This document shows positions 10,165-18,816 of a stretch of DNA of 64,000 nt, piece after piece; within the stretch, counting starts at the first letter, position 1, and every line of letters starts with the position of its first letter. Source of the stretch: Myxococcales bacterium 68-20. GTDB lineage: Bacteria > Myxococcota_A > Polyangia > Polyangiales > Polyangiaceae. The notes beneath the pieces were generated by a model that saw only the letters and a list, made by a program, of their open reading frames with translations, ran no database searches and was not told the DNA's origin. The position numbers and the translations under genes are program-made. The stretch covers positions 1 to 64,000 of the forward strand of contig MKVQ01000003.1 in the NCBI GenBank assembly GCA_001899635.1. The letters run 5' to 3'.

Positions 10165-10467
10165 GACGCCACCCGAACTTCCTATCGAGCTGGTCGGCCA
10201 GCGCCGGCCGGGCCACGGCATAGTGGCCCTCGATGACTTCCTGGCCGATCGGCGTGGGGTTGGCGGGGTTGCCGGTCCACTTCAGCCCTTGGCGTGCGGG
10301 CAGCCCGCGAGCGCGCTCGCCCGTGCGTCCCCGAACGCGGCGCCAAGCAAGGCCAGGTTCAGCGACGTCAGCTTCGCGAGCTGCGGCAGATCGAAGAACG
10401 CGGTCACCGACGGCAACGGCAGCGTGGTGTTCACGTGCCGGATCGGCGCGAGCGTGAACAGCTTCAC
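10165..10467 (-). pseudogene. Frameshifted small gene behind the NAD(P)-binding gene
   Basis: From a GTG at 10467 the minus strand reads MKLFTLAPIRHVNTTLP... for 61 codons with nearly every third base G or C, then stops at 10282. A second frame carries on at once with LKWTGNPANPTPIGQEVIEG and a similar bias. One extra G in the short G run before the stop (CAAGGG) would join them. This is therefore a recent frameshift or an assembly error in a real gene of at least 100 codons. It begins in the same frame as, and 15 bases after, the TGA of the preceding gene. The family was not recognised. Confidence 0.5.
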
Positions 10468-10482
10468 GGCACGCGCGACGAG

Positions 10483-11133
10483 TCACGCCGCCGCGTTGAT
10501 GTCGGGGTTCTCGAGCAGCTTCTTCGTGTAGCCCCGCTTCGCGACGTTCAGCATCGCGCGACCTACGCGGTCGGTGTCGGTGACGATTGCCGGCTTCACG
10601 AGCTTCGTCAGGGCCATGAGCGGCCAAATGAGGGGATACAGCACGTTGTAAAGGCGGGTCCGTGACCGGATACCGTCCAACGGCTCGATCATCCCAGGCC
10701 GGAAGACGTAGACGTCTTTGAACGGTATCGCGCGCACCGCTTCTTCCGTCTTTCGTTTCACGCGCGCCCACATCGCCTTGCCGTCCGCGCCCGTGCCGCT
10801 GACGAGCACGAACGTCATCGTCGGACGAACGAGCACCTTCGCGGCCGCGAGCGTGAAGTCGTGCGTGACGCGCGTGTAGTCGGCTTCACTCATACCCGCC
10901 GAGGTGACGCCGAGGCACCAGAAGCAGGCGTCGGCGTCGAAGGTCGCCTCCAGGCCGGAGAAGTCCTCGAAGTTCGTGTGAACGAGCTCGCGCAGCTTCG
11001 GATGCGTTCGCTGCTCCTGAGGGATCGGCGAGCGCACGACGACGAGCACCTCGCGAACGTCGGCGTCGCGCAAGCACGCTTGCAGGACCCCCTGCCCCAC
11101 CATGCCCGTCGAGCCGAAGATGATGACCTTCAT
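10483..11133 (-). CDS. NAD(P)-binding Rossmann protein (NmrA/epimerase-like)
   Basis: A 216-residue atypical short-chain dehydrogenase/NAD(P)H-binding protein. The N-terminus MKVIIFGSTGMVGQGV is the first strand and the GxxGxxG nucleotide loop. A central segment, FVLVSGTGADG, and a later FRPGMIEPLDG match the extended/atypical SDR layout (the YxxxK tyrosine is not evident; a KRKTEEAV segment follows). Relatives bind NAD(P) as oxidoreductases or redox sensors; the substrate is unknown. The ATG at 11133 directly precedes the Rossmann strand; a longer open frame upstream is not protein-like. Confidence 0.8.
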   Translation of the reverse strand: MKVIIFGSTGMVGQGVLQACLRDADVREVLVVVRSPIPQEQRTHPKLRELVHTNFEDFSGLEATFDADACFWCLGVTSAGMSEADYTRVTHDFTLAAAKVLVRPTMTFVLVSGTGADGKAMWARVKRKTEEAVRAIPFKDVYVFRPGMIEPLDGIRSRTRLYNVLYPLIWPLMALTKLVKPAIVTDTDRVGRAMLNVAKRGYTKKLLENPDINAAA

Positions 11134-11387
11134 ACCCGTGGACCGTAGCGCGAGACGCTCGCGGCCAGGAGGGGCGTGAGCGCGAGCGTCCCGCGAGGGT
11201 GACGAGAAAGAGGCACGGCGATCGTGCGCCCGCGGCGGCCAGCGGCACGCTTTCGGTTCAGAGCCAGGTTGCGAGCAGCGACGAGGACCTCGTCGGTCTC
11301 CAATCGGTTGCCTCAGTTCTACGACAGCGGCCAGGACCGAAGGTTCGACGAGCTCGGTCGAAATCGGCGGCACGAGCTCATCGCGAG

Positions 11388-12419
11388 TCAGAACACGAGA
11401 CCGAACAAGAGCGAACCTTCCGTTCTCAAGACGGAGGGACGATGCAATTCTCGTTCGCCCTGCTCTGCGGAGACGATCACGAATCTCGGGCGTGCGAGTG
11501 AGCCACCGCCGCGAACGTCGACCCCGATTCGATACCTGCGCCCCAGGTCCCACTCCGCGCCAAGTCCGACAAAAGCCATCATCGCGGTGCGCCGGAGGTC
11601 GGACGTCTCCGCGCCCCCGAGCCCGTGCGCACGAACGTCATCGATCGCCGCGCCGGCGCACCCATGCAACCTCGCACGAGCGAGGCCGGGAATCGGGAGG
11701 CGTCCGCACAGATCGAGACTCGCGCCCATCGCCGAGAGCTCGGCCCCGAGGCCCCAACGGATCTCCTCTTGAGGAAGGAACGCGCGAACGCCTGCGCGTG
11801 CTCGGAGCCAGCTCGCTTCGTAGTCGAACGACGCGTTCGCTCCGAGTCCCATGCGAGGCAAGAGCCCGGATGCGAATCCGACACCTACACTGGGGGTGAA
11901 GCGCGCGTCGTCGGTCGGCGCGCGCTTCACCGCAGGCATCTCGCGCTCCGGTCGCGCCTTCGGCGGGTCGACCAAGGTGAGCGAGAACGGCACCGCGCCC
12001 GGCTCTTCCACGCGATCAGGCGGAGGGTGGATCTCGTCGATCGGTCGGTCCACGAGCGGGGCGCGCGTACGAAGTGCCGCGAGCGCGACGAGGAGCGCCG
12101 CTGCTCGTGCGACGCCGTCACAGCTGTTGGCCTCGAGCGTCCGCTCGCCCCGTCCATGCACCGTCCGGGTGCGAATGTGCAGCTGCCATCCGTCGCCGCC
12201 CGCGATGGGCGGAGTCACCTCGGCGATCGCTAGGACGTCGTCCGCTTCCTTCGCCTGCGCGAGCGCGGCACGCGCTCGCTGGAGCACGACGGATGCCGGC
12301 GGACACCCCGGCACGTCGGGCCATTCGATGCGCAAGGCCGGCGCCGCCTCCGCCGTGCGGACGACCATGGTGATCGCAACCGCGCCAGCACACGCAGCCG
12401 CGCGGACGGAACGCACCAT
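11388..12419 (-). CDS. Exported protein divergent from the ECF sigma operon
   Basis: A 343-residue protein with a Sec-type signal peptide (a hydrophobic run ending near ...VVRTAEAAPA). Two cysteine-containing segments follow: WPDVPGCPP and EANSCDG. A proline-rich linker leads to a C-terminal half of alternating aromatic/Gly segments ending in Phe (LLFGLVF), which suggests an outer-membrane-type beta structure. Similar proteins often sit beside ECF sigma genes in myxobacteria. It is transcribed away from the sigma factor gene across a 175-bp shared control region, so it may belong to the regulon. The start ATG 12419 was chosen because it begins the signal peptide. The molecular function is unknown. 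Confidence 0.7.
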   Translation of the reverse strand: MVRSVRAAACAGAVAITMVVRTAEAAPALRIEWPDVPGCPPASVVLQRARAALAQAKEADDVLAIAEVTPPIAGGDGWQLHIRTRTVHGRGERTLEANSCDGVARAAALLVALAALRTRAPLVDRPIDEIHPPPDRVEEPGAVPFSLTLVDPPKARPEREMPAVKRAPTDDARFTPSVGVGFASGLLPRMGLGANASFDYEASWLRARAGVRAFLPQEEIRWGLGAELSAMGASLDLCGRLPIPGLARARLHGCAGAAIDDVRAHGLGGAETSDLRRTAMMAFVGLGAEWDLGRRYRIGVDVRGGGSLARPRFVIVSAEQGERELHRPSVLRTEGSLLFGLVF

Positions 12420-12594
12420 AACCCCCAACTTTAGAGCATTCGGACGAGCTCCAACCATGATCGCGGTTGAGCACGACCGTAGCTGGCGCCGCTTCAGGCT
12501 CAGCCGTCGTGCACCTAGCGCCTCCGCCAGAAATTCGACCGACCGCGAACAAGATCTGTGACGAAGGTCGCTCGACAAACACACACACCGGCCT

Positions 12595-13185
12595 GTGCTT
12601 GCCGGCGACAGCCTGTCACTCCCGCACTCGCGAAGCCGGTGTACGGCCACCGATGACGCCGCGGAGACGACCGACTTTCGGGCGCTCTACGACCAATTCT
12701 TCCCGCTCGTCTGGAAGTGGGCAGCCCGTTTCGGCATCCCTCGCGACGCGCTCGACGACGTCGTCCAGGAAGTCTTCCTCGCGATCCACGCCCAGCTCGG
12801 TCAGTTCGAGGGCCGATCCTCACTCAAGACGTGGGTGTTCGGCGTCACCCTCGGCGTCACCCGCAACTACCGGCGCAAGCGGACGACCGGCCCGGCGGGT
12901 GACGGCTGCGAAATGGATTCGTTGCCCGACAGCGTCGCTCACCCGGAGGCCGCCGCCGCGCACACCGAAGCGCTCTCGCTCCTCCAGCGGATCCTGAACG
13001 AGCTCGACGTCGAAAAACGGGAGGTGTTCATCCTGGCCGAGCTCGAACAGCTCAGCTTGGCCGAGATCGCGACGCTCCTCCAGATAAGCAGCAACACGGT
13101 GACCTCGCGACTTCGACTTGCGCGAGAGGCAGTGCAGATGCGGTGGGAACGCGCGAAGGCACGCGATCAGTGGAGATCTCGATGA
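12595..13185 (+). CDS. ECF-type RNA polymerase sigma factor
   Basis: A 196-residue sigma-70-family factor with region 2 (about 31-95, including DALDDVVQEVFLAIH and the FEGRSSLKTWVFGV stretch) and region 4 (about 129-190, with LAEIATLLQISSNTVTSRL as the helix-turn-helix for the -35 element). It starts at a GTG. Its TGA overlaps the next ATG (ATGA at 13182-13185), so the downstream membrane protein is translationally coupled, as is usual for an ECF factor and its antagonist. It heads a seven-gene operon of envelope lipoproteins and probably controls it and the divergent 12419 gene. Confidence 0.92.
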   Translation: MLAGDSLSLPHSRSRCTATDDAAETTDFRALYDQFFPLVWKWAARFGIPRDALDDVVQEVFLAIHAQLGQFEGRSSLKTWVFGVTLGVTRNYRRKRTTGPAGDGCEMDSLPDSVAHPEAAAAHTEALSLLQRILNELDVEKREVFILAELEQLSLAEIATLLQISSNTVTSRLRLAREAVQMRWERAKARDQWRSR

Positions 13186-14000
13186 GTGAAGGTAGCGACT
13201 TCGACCGCTTTCTCGAGGCCGTTCGCGCCGACCACGTCGCGAGCTCAGCCAACGACGACGACGCGCGACGGGTGGAAGCCTCTCTCGCGTCGCGCCTCCC
13301 CTTGCGTCGGCCCCTTCCGCCCATCGTCGCCACAGCGCTCGCGACGACACAGAGCTCCGCCGCGGCCGGCTCGAGCGGCGGGGCCTCCCCCGCTTCGACG
13401 ACGAGCCGCGAACTGGCCAAACGCAGCTGGTGGACGAAGTCGCTCGCCGTCCTCGTCCCCGTCATCGGGCTCCCACTCGCCACGTATTCGCTCACGACCG
13501 CGTTCGCGGGTTCCGACCAGGCGCCGGCGCCGCCATCTGCGCCGATACCGCCGTCCGCACTCGTCGTCGAACGCGCTCCCGGGGCCGTATCCGACCCCGT
13601 GCCGTCGAGCGCGCTCACGAATACCGCGCCCCCGGCGACGCTCACTGGCCCCGGAGAGTTGCCTGATGCCACGCTCGGACGCGCCGCTCGACCGAGCCCC
13701 GCCCACGGCCGTCGCGCCGGAACACTCGATGCCGAGCTCGCGCTCCTCGGCGAAGTCAACGCAGCGCTTCAAGCGCATCGCGCCGCGCGTGCGCTCGCGC
13801 TGATCGACGAGCACGACCGGCGCTTCGCGAGCGGCGTCCTCGCGCCGGAGTTCGCCGGTCAACGCGCGGTCACGCTCGCTGCACTCGGTCGTCACGCCGA
13901 AGCGTGCGCCCAATCGAAGAAGTTCCTCGCAAAGTACCCGAACTCCCCTCTCGTACCCCAGGTGCGCTCCTCATGCGTCGACCCGACCTCCAGCCGATAA
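13182..14000 (+). CDS. Single-span membrane protein, probable anti-sigma factor
   Basis: A 272-residue protein. The first 75 residues are cytoplasmic-like, followed by one membrane helix (TKSLAVLVPVIGLPLATYSL), a Pro/Ala/Ser-rich linker and a helical C-terminal domain with TPR-like spacing (ALALIDEHDRRFASGVLAPE...). The topology and the 4-base overlap with the sigma gene suggest a sigma-factor antagonist. No zinc-binding ZAS motif (HxxxCxxC) is visible, so the anti-sigma role is inferred from position only. The C-terminal 28 bases overlap the next gene. Confidence 0.65.
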   Translation: MSEGSDFDRFLEAVRADHVASSANDDDARRVEASLASRLPLRRPLPPIVATALATTQSSAAAGSSGGASPASTTSRELAKRSWWTKSLAVLVPVIGLPLATYSLTTAFAGSDQAPAPPSAPIPPSALVVERAPGAVSDPVPSSALTNTAPPATLTGPGELPDATLGRAARPSPAHGRRAGTLDAELALLGEVNAALQAHRAARALALIDEHDRRFASGVLAPEFAGQRAVTLAALGRHAEACAQSKKFLAKYPNSPLVPQVRSSCVDPTSSR

Positions 14001-15139
14001 CCGCCGTAGCCACTGTGGGGCTCTTGGTTGCCCTCGGGCTCGCGAGCTGCGCTCAGTCCGACGCCGTCGTCGCGCGCGACGCGTCGGTCGCGCCTAGCTT
14101 CGTTTCACCGGATGCATCCACCATCGACGCGGCCTCGCAGGACTCCGGCATCCTGATGTGCTCCGTGACGACGTGCTCCGAGCCGTGGGCGACTTGCCCG
14201 ACGTCCGCGTTCCCGTGCGATGCCAACCTCCTGACCGACGACGACAATTGCGGACAATGCGGAGTTCGTTGCGGAGGGGAACGGCTGAATTTCAGCACGT
14301 GGACGTGCGTCGAGGGACAATGCACCTTCAGCTGCACGGGCAGCTTCCGCAACTGCGACAAGGATCCGAGCAACGGCTGTGAGGTCGACTCCAACTACGA
14401 CGCGAAGAACTGCGGACAGTGCGGGCACGAGTGCGCGGAAGACGAATCATGCGAGCTGGGCACTTGCGTCGACAGATGCGGCACGGCTCCCACCGGTCAA
14501 GACCGATGCGGCCTGACGTGCACCAACCTGGATAGCGACGATCGAAACTGCGGAACCTGCGGCGTCGTCTGCGACCCCACCGGCCCCAACCAGCCCGCGC
14601 TTCACTCCTCGATGTATTACGGATGCGGCGGCGGGAAGTGCGGAGTACCGAAGTGCAAAGACCGACACCGCCGCAATTGTAACAAAGACTTGAGCGACGG
14701 CTGCGAAGCCGACGCCCTCACCAACGAACGGTGCGGCGCGTGCGACAGAGCTTGTGCCGAGGGCAAGCTCTGTATGTACGACAACAACGGGTACTATTGT
14801 CTCTGCGCGGACGGCTACGAACGTTGCCCCTCCGCGAGCGGCTCCGTGACGTGCGAGGACCTCGCGCTCGATCCGGAAAACTGCGGGGCGTGCGGCCACG
14901 TCTGCCCAGGCAAGCAATGGCCGCACTTCATCCCGACGTGCAACTCCGGCGTCTGCGGGGGCGTATGCCAGGAACACTACGCCGACTGCGACCGCCTCAG
15001 TGACAACGGCTGCGAGGTCAATACGCGCGTCGACAATCGGAACTGTGGAGCGTGCGGAAACGCCTGCTTGCCCGACCAGGTCTGCTCCGAAGGCAAATGC
15101 TTGGTAGCGCCCTGCAATACGGGAGAAACGACCAAATGA
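13973..15139 (+). CDS. Cysteine-rich repeat lipoprotein
   Basis: A 388-residue predicted lipoprotein (signal peptide ending LGLASC). The mature part contains many CGQCG/CGACG units of the form NCGxCGxxC, spaced about 40-60 residues apart and often preceded by DxxNCG. These repeats are common in myxobacterial surface proteins, where they are thought to form disulfide-stabilised modules. No catalytic motif was seen. The gene begins inside the preceding coding region (28-bp overlap), and its stop overlaps the next start in ATGA, so it is tightly coupled within the sigma operon. Confidence 0.75.
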   Translation: MRRPDLQPITAVATVGLLVALGLASCAQSDAVVARDASVAPSFVSPDASTIDAASQDSGILMCSVTTCSEPWATCPTSAFPCDANLLTDDDNCGQCGVRCGGERLNFSTWTCVEGQCTFSCTGSFRNCDKDPSNGCEVDSNYDAKNCGQCGHECAEDESCELGTCVDRCGTAPTGQDRCGLTCTNLDSDDRNCGTCGVVCDPTGPNQPALHSSMYYGCGGGKCGVPKCKDRHRRNCNKDLSDGCEADALTNERCGACDRACAEGKLCMYDNNGYYCLCADGYERCPSASGSVTCEDLALDPENCGACGHVCPGKQWPHFIPTCNSGVCGGVCQEHYADCDRLSDNGCEVNTRVDNRNCGACGNACLPDQVCSEGKCLVAPCNTGETTK

Positions 15140-16290
15140 TTCCCCGTATCCACGGCGCCGGACGCCGTCGCATCGCCGTAGCCCTCGCGCCTCCGCTCAC
15201 GCTCTTGTCCATGGGCCTCGTTTCGATTCAGGGGTGCGCCACGGCGAGCGAGGCGGCACCACCGGTCGAGGAGGATGCCGTCGTCGTCGTACCTTCTCCA
15301 GATTCGGGAGATCCCGACGGTGGCAGCGCAGAAGCGTCGATTCCCGACGATGCCGCGACGGATAAGGAGGCCCCCTGCGGCGTGGGCAATCTATGCCGCG
15401 TACAGACCCCTCTCGCAAGCGGCTCCATCGCCGCCATGAGCGGACGCTCGAAGAACGACGTTTGGGCCACCGGTTCGTCAGGTTTCATCATGCGGTGGGA
15501 CGGCCAGCAATGGCTCGCGCTCGAGCCGGGTGGACCGGACACGTTGACGAACATCTTCCTCACGCCCGACGAGCTGTGGGGCGTCGCGGGCAACCTGATC
15601 GTGCGACGTAACGTCGACCCGACGAGCATCCGCGACGTACGGTGGTTCTCGGTCGGCGAGCATCGATACCTGACCGGCATCGCCGTGCTCGCGAACGGCG
15701 ATCCCTTCGTGCTCCGCTCAGCGTCGTGGGAGTCCGGAACCGCGCCGGACTGCCTCGCGAAGATCCAGAACTTCGACGCCGGCGACCCCGAATCGGTGGC
15801 GGCACCTGTTCTCCTCGGCACGGAGCTCGCTCAAGAATTGAGCCCTCGAGCACTTCACTTGGTACCGAACAAAGCGCTTTGGATCGTGGGCGATCACGCT
15901 CGGGTAGCGCGCTACTCGATGACGAGCGCGGGCCTCGGCCCTGGAGTCGTCGTCCCGGTCGACTCTCAAGCGAATCTGCTGGCCGCATGGGGCGAAGGCG
16001 ACCAACTGTGGGCTACGGGCGGCAACGGCACGATCCTCCACTACGATGGAACGCGTTGGCACGCGGCGGACACCGGCACGACGGTGACGCTCAGGGCGAT
16101 CTTCGGCTTTTCGTCCAAAGACATCTGGGCGGCTGGCGATCAGGGGACTGTTCTGCATTACGACGGGACGACCTGGTCGCCCGTTTCGGCTCGCAGTGAT
16201 CGCGACCTGAGAGCGATCTGGGGATCGGCCCCGGACGACGTGTGGATCGCCGGAGAGAGGTCCATCTTCCACTGGGGAGCGCTGCCATGA
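15136..16290 (+). CDS. Beta-propeller-type lipoprotein
   Basis: A 384-residue protein with an N-terminal hydrophobic signal and lipobox-like SIQGC, then an Asp/Ala-rich linker. Repeated blades follow: NDVWATGSSGFIMRWDGQQW, GGNGTILHYDGTRW and GDQGTVLHYDGTTW. This DVWAxG...HYDGxxW repeat is typical of predicted beta-propeller proteins in myxobacteria; the ligand is unknown. It overlaps both neighbours by four bases (ATGA at 15136 and again at 16287). It is probably a paralogue of the next gene. Confidence 0.75.
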   Translation: MIPRIHGAGRRRIAVALAPPLTLLSMGLVSIQGCATASEAAPPVEEDAVVVVPSPDSGDPDGGSAEASIPDDAATDKEAPCGVGNLCRVQTPLASGSIAAMSGRSKNDVWATGSSGFIMRWDGQQWLALEPGGPDTLTNIFLTPDELWGVAGNLIVRRNVDPTSIRDVRWFSVGEHRYLTGIAVLANGDPFVLRSASWESGTAPDCLAKIQNFDAGDPESVAAPVLLGTELAQELSPRALHLVPNKALWIVGDHARVARYSMTSAGLGPGVVVPVDSQANLLAAWGEGDQLWATGGNGTILHYDGTRWHAADTGTTVTLRAIFGFSSKDIWAAGDQGTVLHYDGTTWSPVSARSDRDLRAIWGSAPDDVWIAGERSIFHWGALP

Positions 16291-17480
16291 AGCATACGAT
16301 ACTCACCGCCGCGGGATTGATCGCATTAGCCGCCTGCGCGAGCAACGACGCCGAGGGCCCCGCGCCGAGTCCAGCGCCGGACGGCGATGGAGGTGCCCCT
16401 CTCGTGGACGCGGGGTCGATCGACCCAACGACACCCGACGCCGACGCCGACGCCGCTGCGGAACGCGCTCTCGTCTGCGGTGAGGCCGGGTTCTGTGAGA
16501 CGAGGATCCCGACCGACGAGCGCGGGCTACCTGCCTCGCTGCAAGGCGTTTGGGTAGTCGCTCCCAACGACGTTTGGAGCGTCAGCGCCGAGGGCTCGAT
16601 ACTACACTACGACGGCACGAGCTGGACGACCGCACATCGGGATGGTCACCCCCTCCGCTCGATCTGGGCCACAGCGACCAGCGTATGGGCCGGCGGCGAA
16701 GGAGGGGGACTCTTCCATCGGGGCAAAACCGGTCAGTGGTCCCGAGTCGAAACGGGTCGCGTCGGAACGGTCCGCTCGATCTACGGCACGAGCGACGACG
16801 ACGTATGGTTCGCGTTCAGTGACGAGTCGGTCAGCCATTTCGACGGGACGAAGCTGACGAATCGCACCGTCGACATTCCCGATCTTCGCATCACGACGGT
16901 CTTCGGTGGATCCGGTTCCCAGGTCTACGCGGCAGGGTACGTGGACTCACTTACGATCTCGGAAGAGACCGGTTTGTTCAACTACCTGCCTCACGTTTTC
17001 GAGGTATCGCCGACGGCCATCGTTCCATTCAATGAGTACATGCCGGAGATCTTCCCCGGCTTTGCACCGATGTCGGGAGCCGTCATCGACGCCCCCGGTG
17101 AAGAGCGCCAGCTCTTCCTCACCGGTGTCGGAGGCATGGTCGAATACAAGATTAGCCTTTACATGACCATCGACCGGGAAAACATGACGGCGTTCGGAGG
17201 GCTTGGGGAGGGATACGACGGCTTCTTCTTCGACAGCAATGGAGGTCCATCTCCTCCGCCGCACTTGCTCTCCGTGCCGATCTGGGCGCGTGCCTGGGAC
17301 GACATCTACGTTCCGACACATGTCGGTGGCATCTATCGCTGGACCGGCACCGAGCTCGTCGGCACGTCGCTGAAGATGGGCTACGGCTTCGTTCCACGGC
17401 CCACCCTCGGTATTCACGGGAGCTCCAACGAGGCGTGGCTCGTCGGCGACGGCTACGCGCTCAAGGGACCTACGCTATGA
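16287..17480 (+). CDS. Beta-propeller-type lipoprotein, paralogue
   Basis: A 397-residue lipoprotein (lipobox ALAAC) with an Asp/Ala linker and the same blade motifs as the preceding protein (APNDVWSVSAEGSILHYDG, and later WARAWDDIYVPTHVGGIYRW). Blades in the second half are less regular. The 4-base overlaps with both neighbours support co-translation. The pair probably arose by tandem duplication and may form related surface binding proteins; this is inferred from sequence only. Confidence 0.72.
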   Translation: MKHTILTAAGLIALAACASNDAEGPAPSPAPDGDGGAPLVDAGSIDPTTPDADADAAAERALVCGEAGFCETRIPTDERGLPASLQGVWVVAPNDVWSVSAEGSILHYDGTSWTTAHRDGHPLRSIWATATSVWAGGEGGGLFHRGKTGQWSRVETGRVGTVRSIYGTSDDDVWFAFSDESVSHFDGTKLTNRTVDIPDLRITTVFGGSGSQVYAAGYVDSLTISEETGLFNYLPHVFEVSPTAIVPFNEYMPEIFPGFAPMSGAVIDAPGEERQLFLTGVGGMVEYKISLYMTIDRENMTAFGGLGEGYDGFFFDSNGGPSPPPHLLSVPIWARAWDDIYVPTHVGGIYRWTGTELVGTSLKMGYGFVPRPTLGIHGSSNEAWLVGDGYALKGPTL

Positions 17481-18793
17481 TTTCGCGATTCACTCGTCTC
17501 GGGCTCGCGAGCGTCCCGCTCGCAGCCCTCCTCGCGGTCGCGTGCTCGAACGACGGGCACTCCCCCGATGAGCACCGTGCCGAAACGAACGACGCAGGCA
17601 CCACGACGACGACCGACGCGGACGCCGCGGACGCCGGAAGCGAGGCGGGAGTCCAACCGTCCTACGATTTCGCTGTCGCGTGCGCCAGCGATCCATGCAT
17701 GACGCACCTTGCAGCGCGTGGCGGCGCGCACGCATGTGCGATCGCACGTGATGGCTCCGTTCGATGCTGGGGCTCGAACGACTCCGGCCAGCTCGGCACC
17801 GGGAGCGCGAGCCCGAAGTACGAGGCCACGCCGAATAAGGTGGTCGGCGTCACGAATGCGACGGACTTGGCAGCAGCCGGGAGCGGGCCGTCCGGCACGA
17901 CGTGCGTCGTCTCCAGCGGCGGAGCCGTCACTTGCTTCGGATCCAACATGGCCGGGCAGCTCGGTCGCGCATCCGGGGCCTCGAGCGGTCCGAACCCGGA
18001 TCCGGTCGCACTCCAAGGCCTCGAAGCCAAGTCGGTCATCCTGACGACGACGTTCGCATTGGCCGTTGGGAAAGACGATCGCCTCTGGTCCTGGGGCGCG
18101 GACGACGTGTTTCAACTGGCACGAACGACGCCAGCGGCTGATGACTCGAACGAGCCGGCACGAGCCGACCGCGTCATCGGTCGCGTGAAGTCCTATGCGG
18201 GCACCGCGCGCAATGGCTTCGTCGTCGGAGATGACGGCGAGGTTCTATCGTGGGGAGGCGGCACGGCCGACCAGCTCGGGCGCGCGACCTCGCTGACCCT
18301 GGATCCCATGCCGAGGTCGGTCGCCATTTCGGGCGCGTCGAGCATCACGGCGGGCGCATCGCACGCATGCGCGCTGAGCCACGGAAGCGTTCATTGCTGG
18401 GGGAAGAACGACTACGGGCAACTCGGCACCATGCTGCGCGCCGACGAGCCGTTCCCGGCGCGAGCCGTCTTGCCTGACGCCGGGCACGCGGTCTACGTAG
18501 CCGCAGGCGGGAACAACACCTGCGCCATCATCGCCAACGGCAGTGTCTATTGTTGGGGGGCCAACGGAAACGGGCAGATTGGGGCGCCCACGGGTCGAGA
18601 TCGCCCGACACCGACGCTCATTGAAGGGCTCGGCGAACAAGCCGTCGCTCTTGCCGTCATGGATGCATCGATCTGCGCGCTTCTTCGCAGCGGCAACGTG
18701 CGGTGCTGGGGGGACAATCTGTTCGGGCAGCTCGGACGCGGCACCCGCGACTCGAGCAACCACGTGGAATCCGCCCCCGTCGTCTTCGAATAG
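17477..18793 (+). CDS. RCC1-repeat lipoprotein
   Basis: A 438-residue predicted lipoprotein (lipobox LAVAC). After a Thr/Asp/Ala linker it carries about six RCC1-type repeats, recognisable by SVRCWGSNDSGQLGTG, SVHCWGKNDYGQLG, SVYCWGANGNGQIG and NVRCWGDNLFGQLGRG. RCC1 repeats fold as a seven-bladed propeller, and bacterial exported versions are presumed protein-binding. Each blade carries a Cys pair (HACAI.../VRCWG), suggesting disulfides outside the cytoplasm. Four-base overlap with the upstream gene. Confidence 0.85.
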   Translation: MISRFTRLGLASVPLAALLAVACSNDGHSPDEHRAETNDAGTTTTTDADAADAGSEAGVQPSYDFAVACASDPCMTHLAARGGAHACAIARDGSVRCWGSNDSGQLGTGSASPKYEATPNKVVGVTNATDLAAAGSGPSGTTCVVSSGGAVTCFGSNMAGQLGRASGASSGPNPDPVALQGLEAKSVILTTTFALAVGKDDRLWSWGADDVFQLARTTPAADDSNEPARADRVIGRVKSYAGTARNGFVVGDDGEVLSWGGGTADQLGRATSLTLDPMPRSVAISGASSITAGASHACALSHGSVHCWGKNDYGQLGTMLRADEPFPARAVLPDAGHAVYVAAGGNNTCAIIANGSVYCWGANGNGQIGAPTGRDRPTPTLIEGLGEQAVALAVMDASICALLRSGNVRCWGDNLFGQLGRGTRDSSNHVESAPVVFE

Positions 18794-18816
18794 TCCTGCT
18801 CTTCAAGGAAGGTTCC

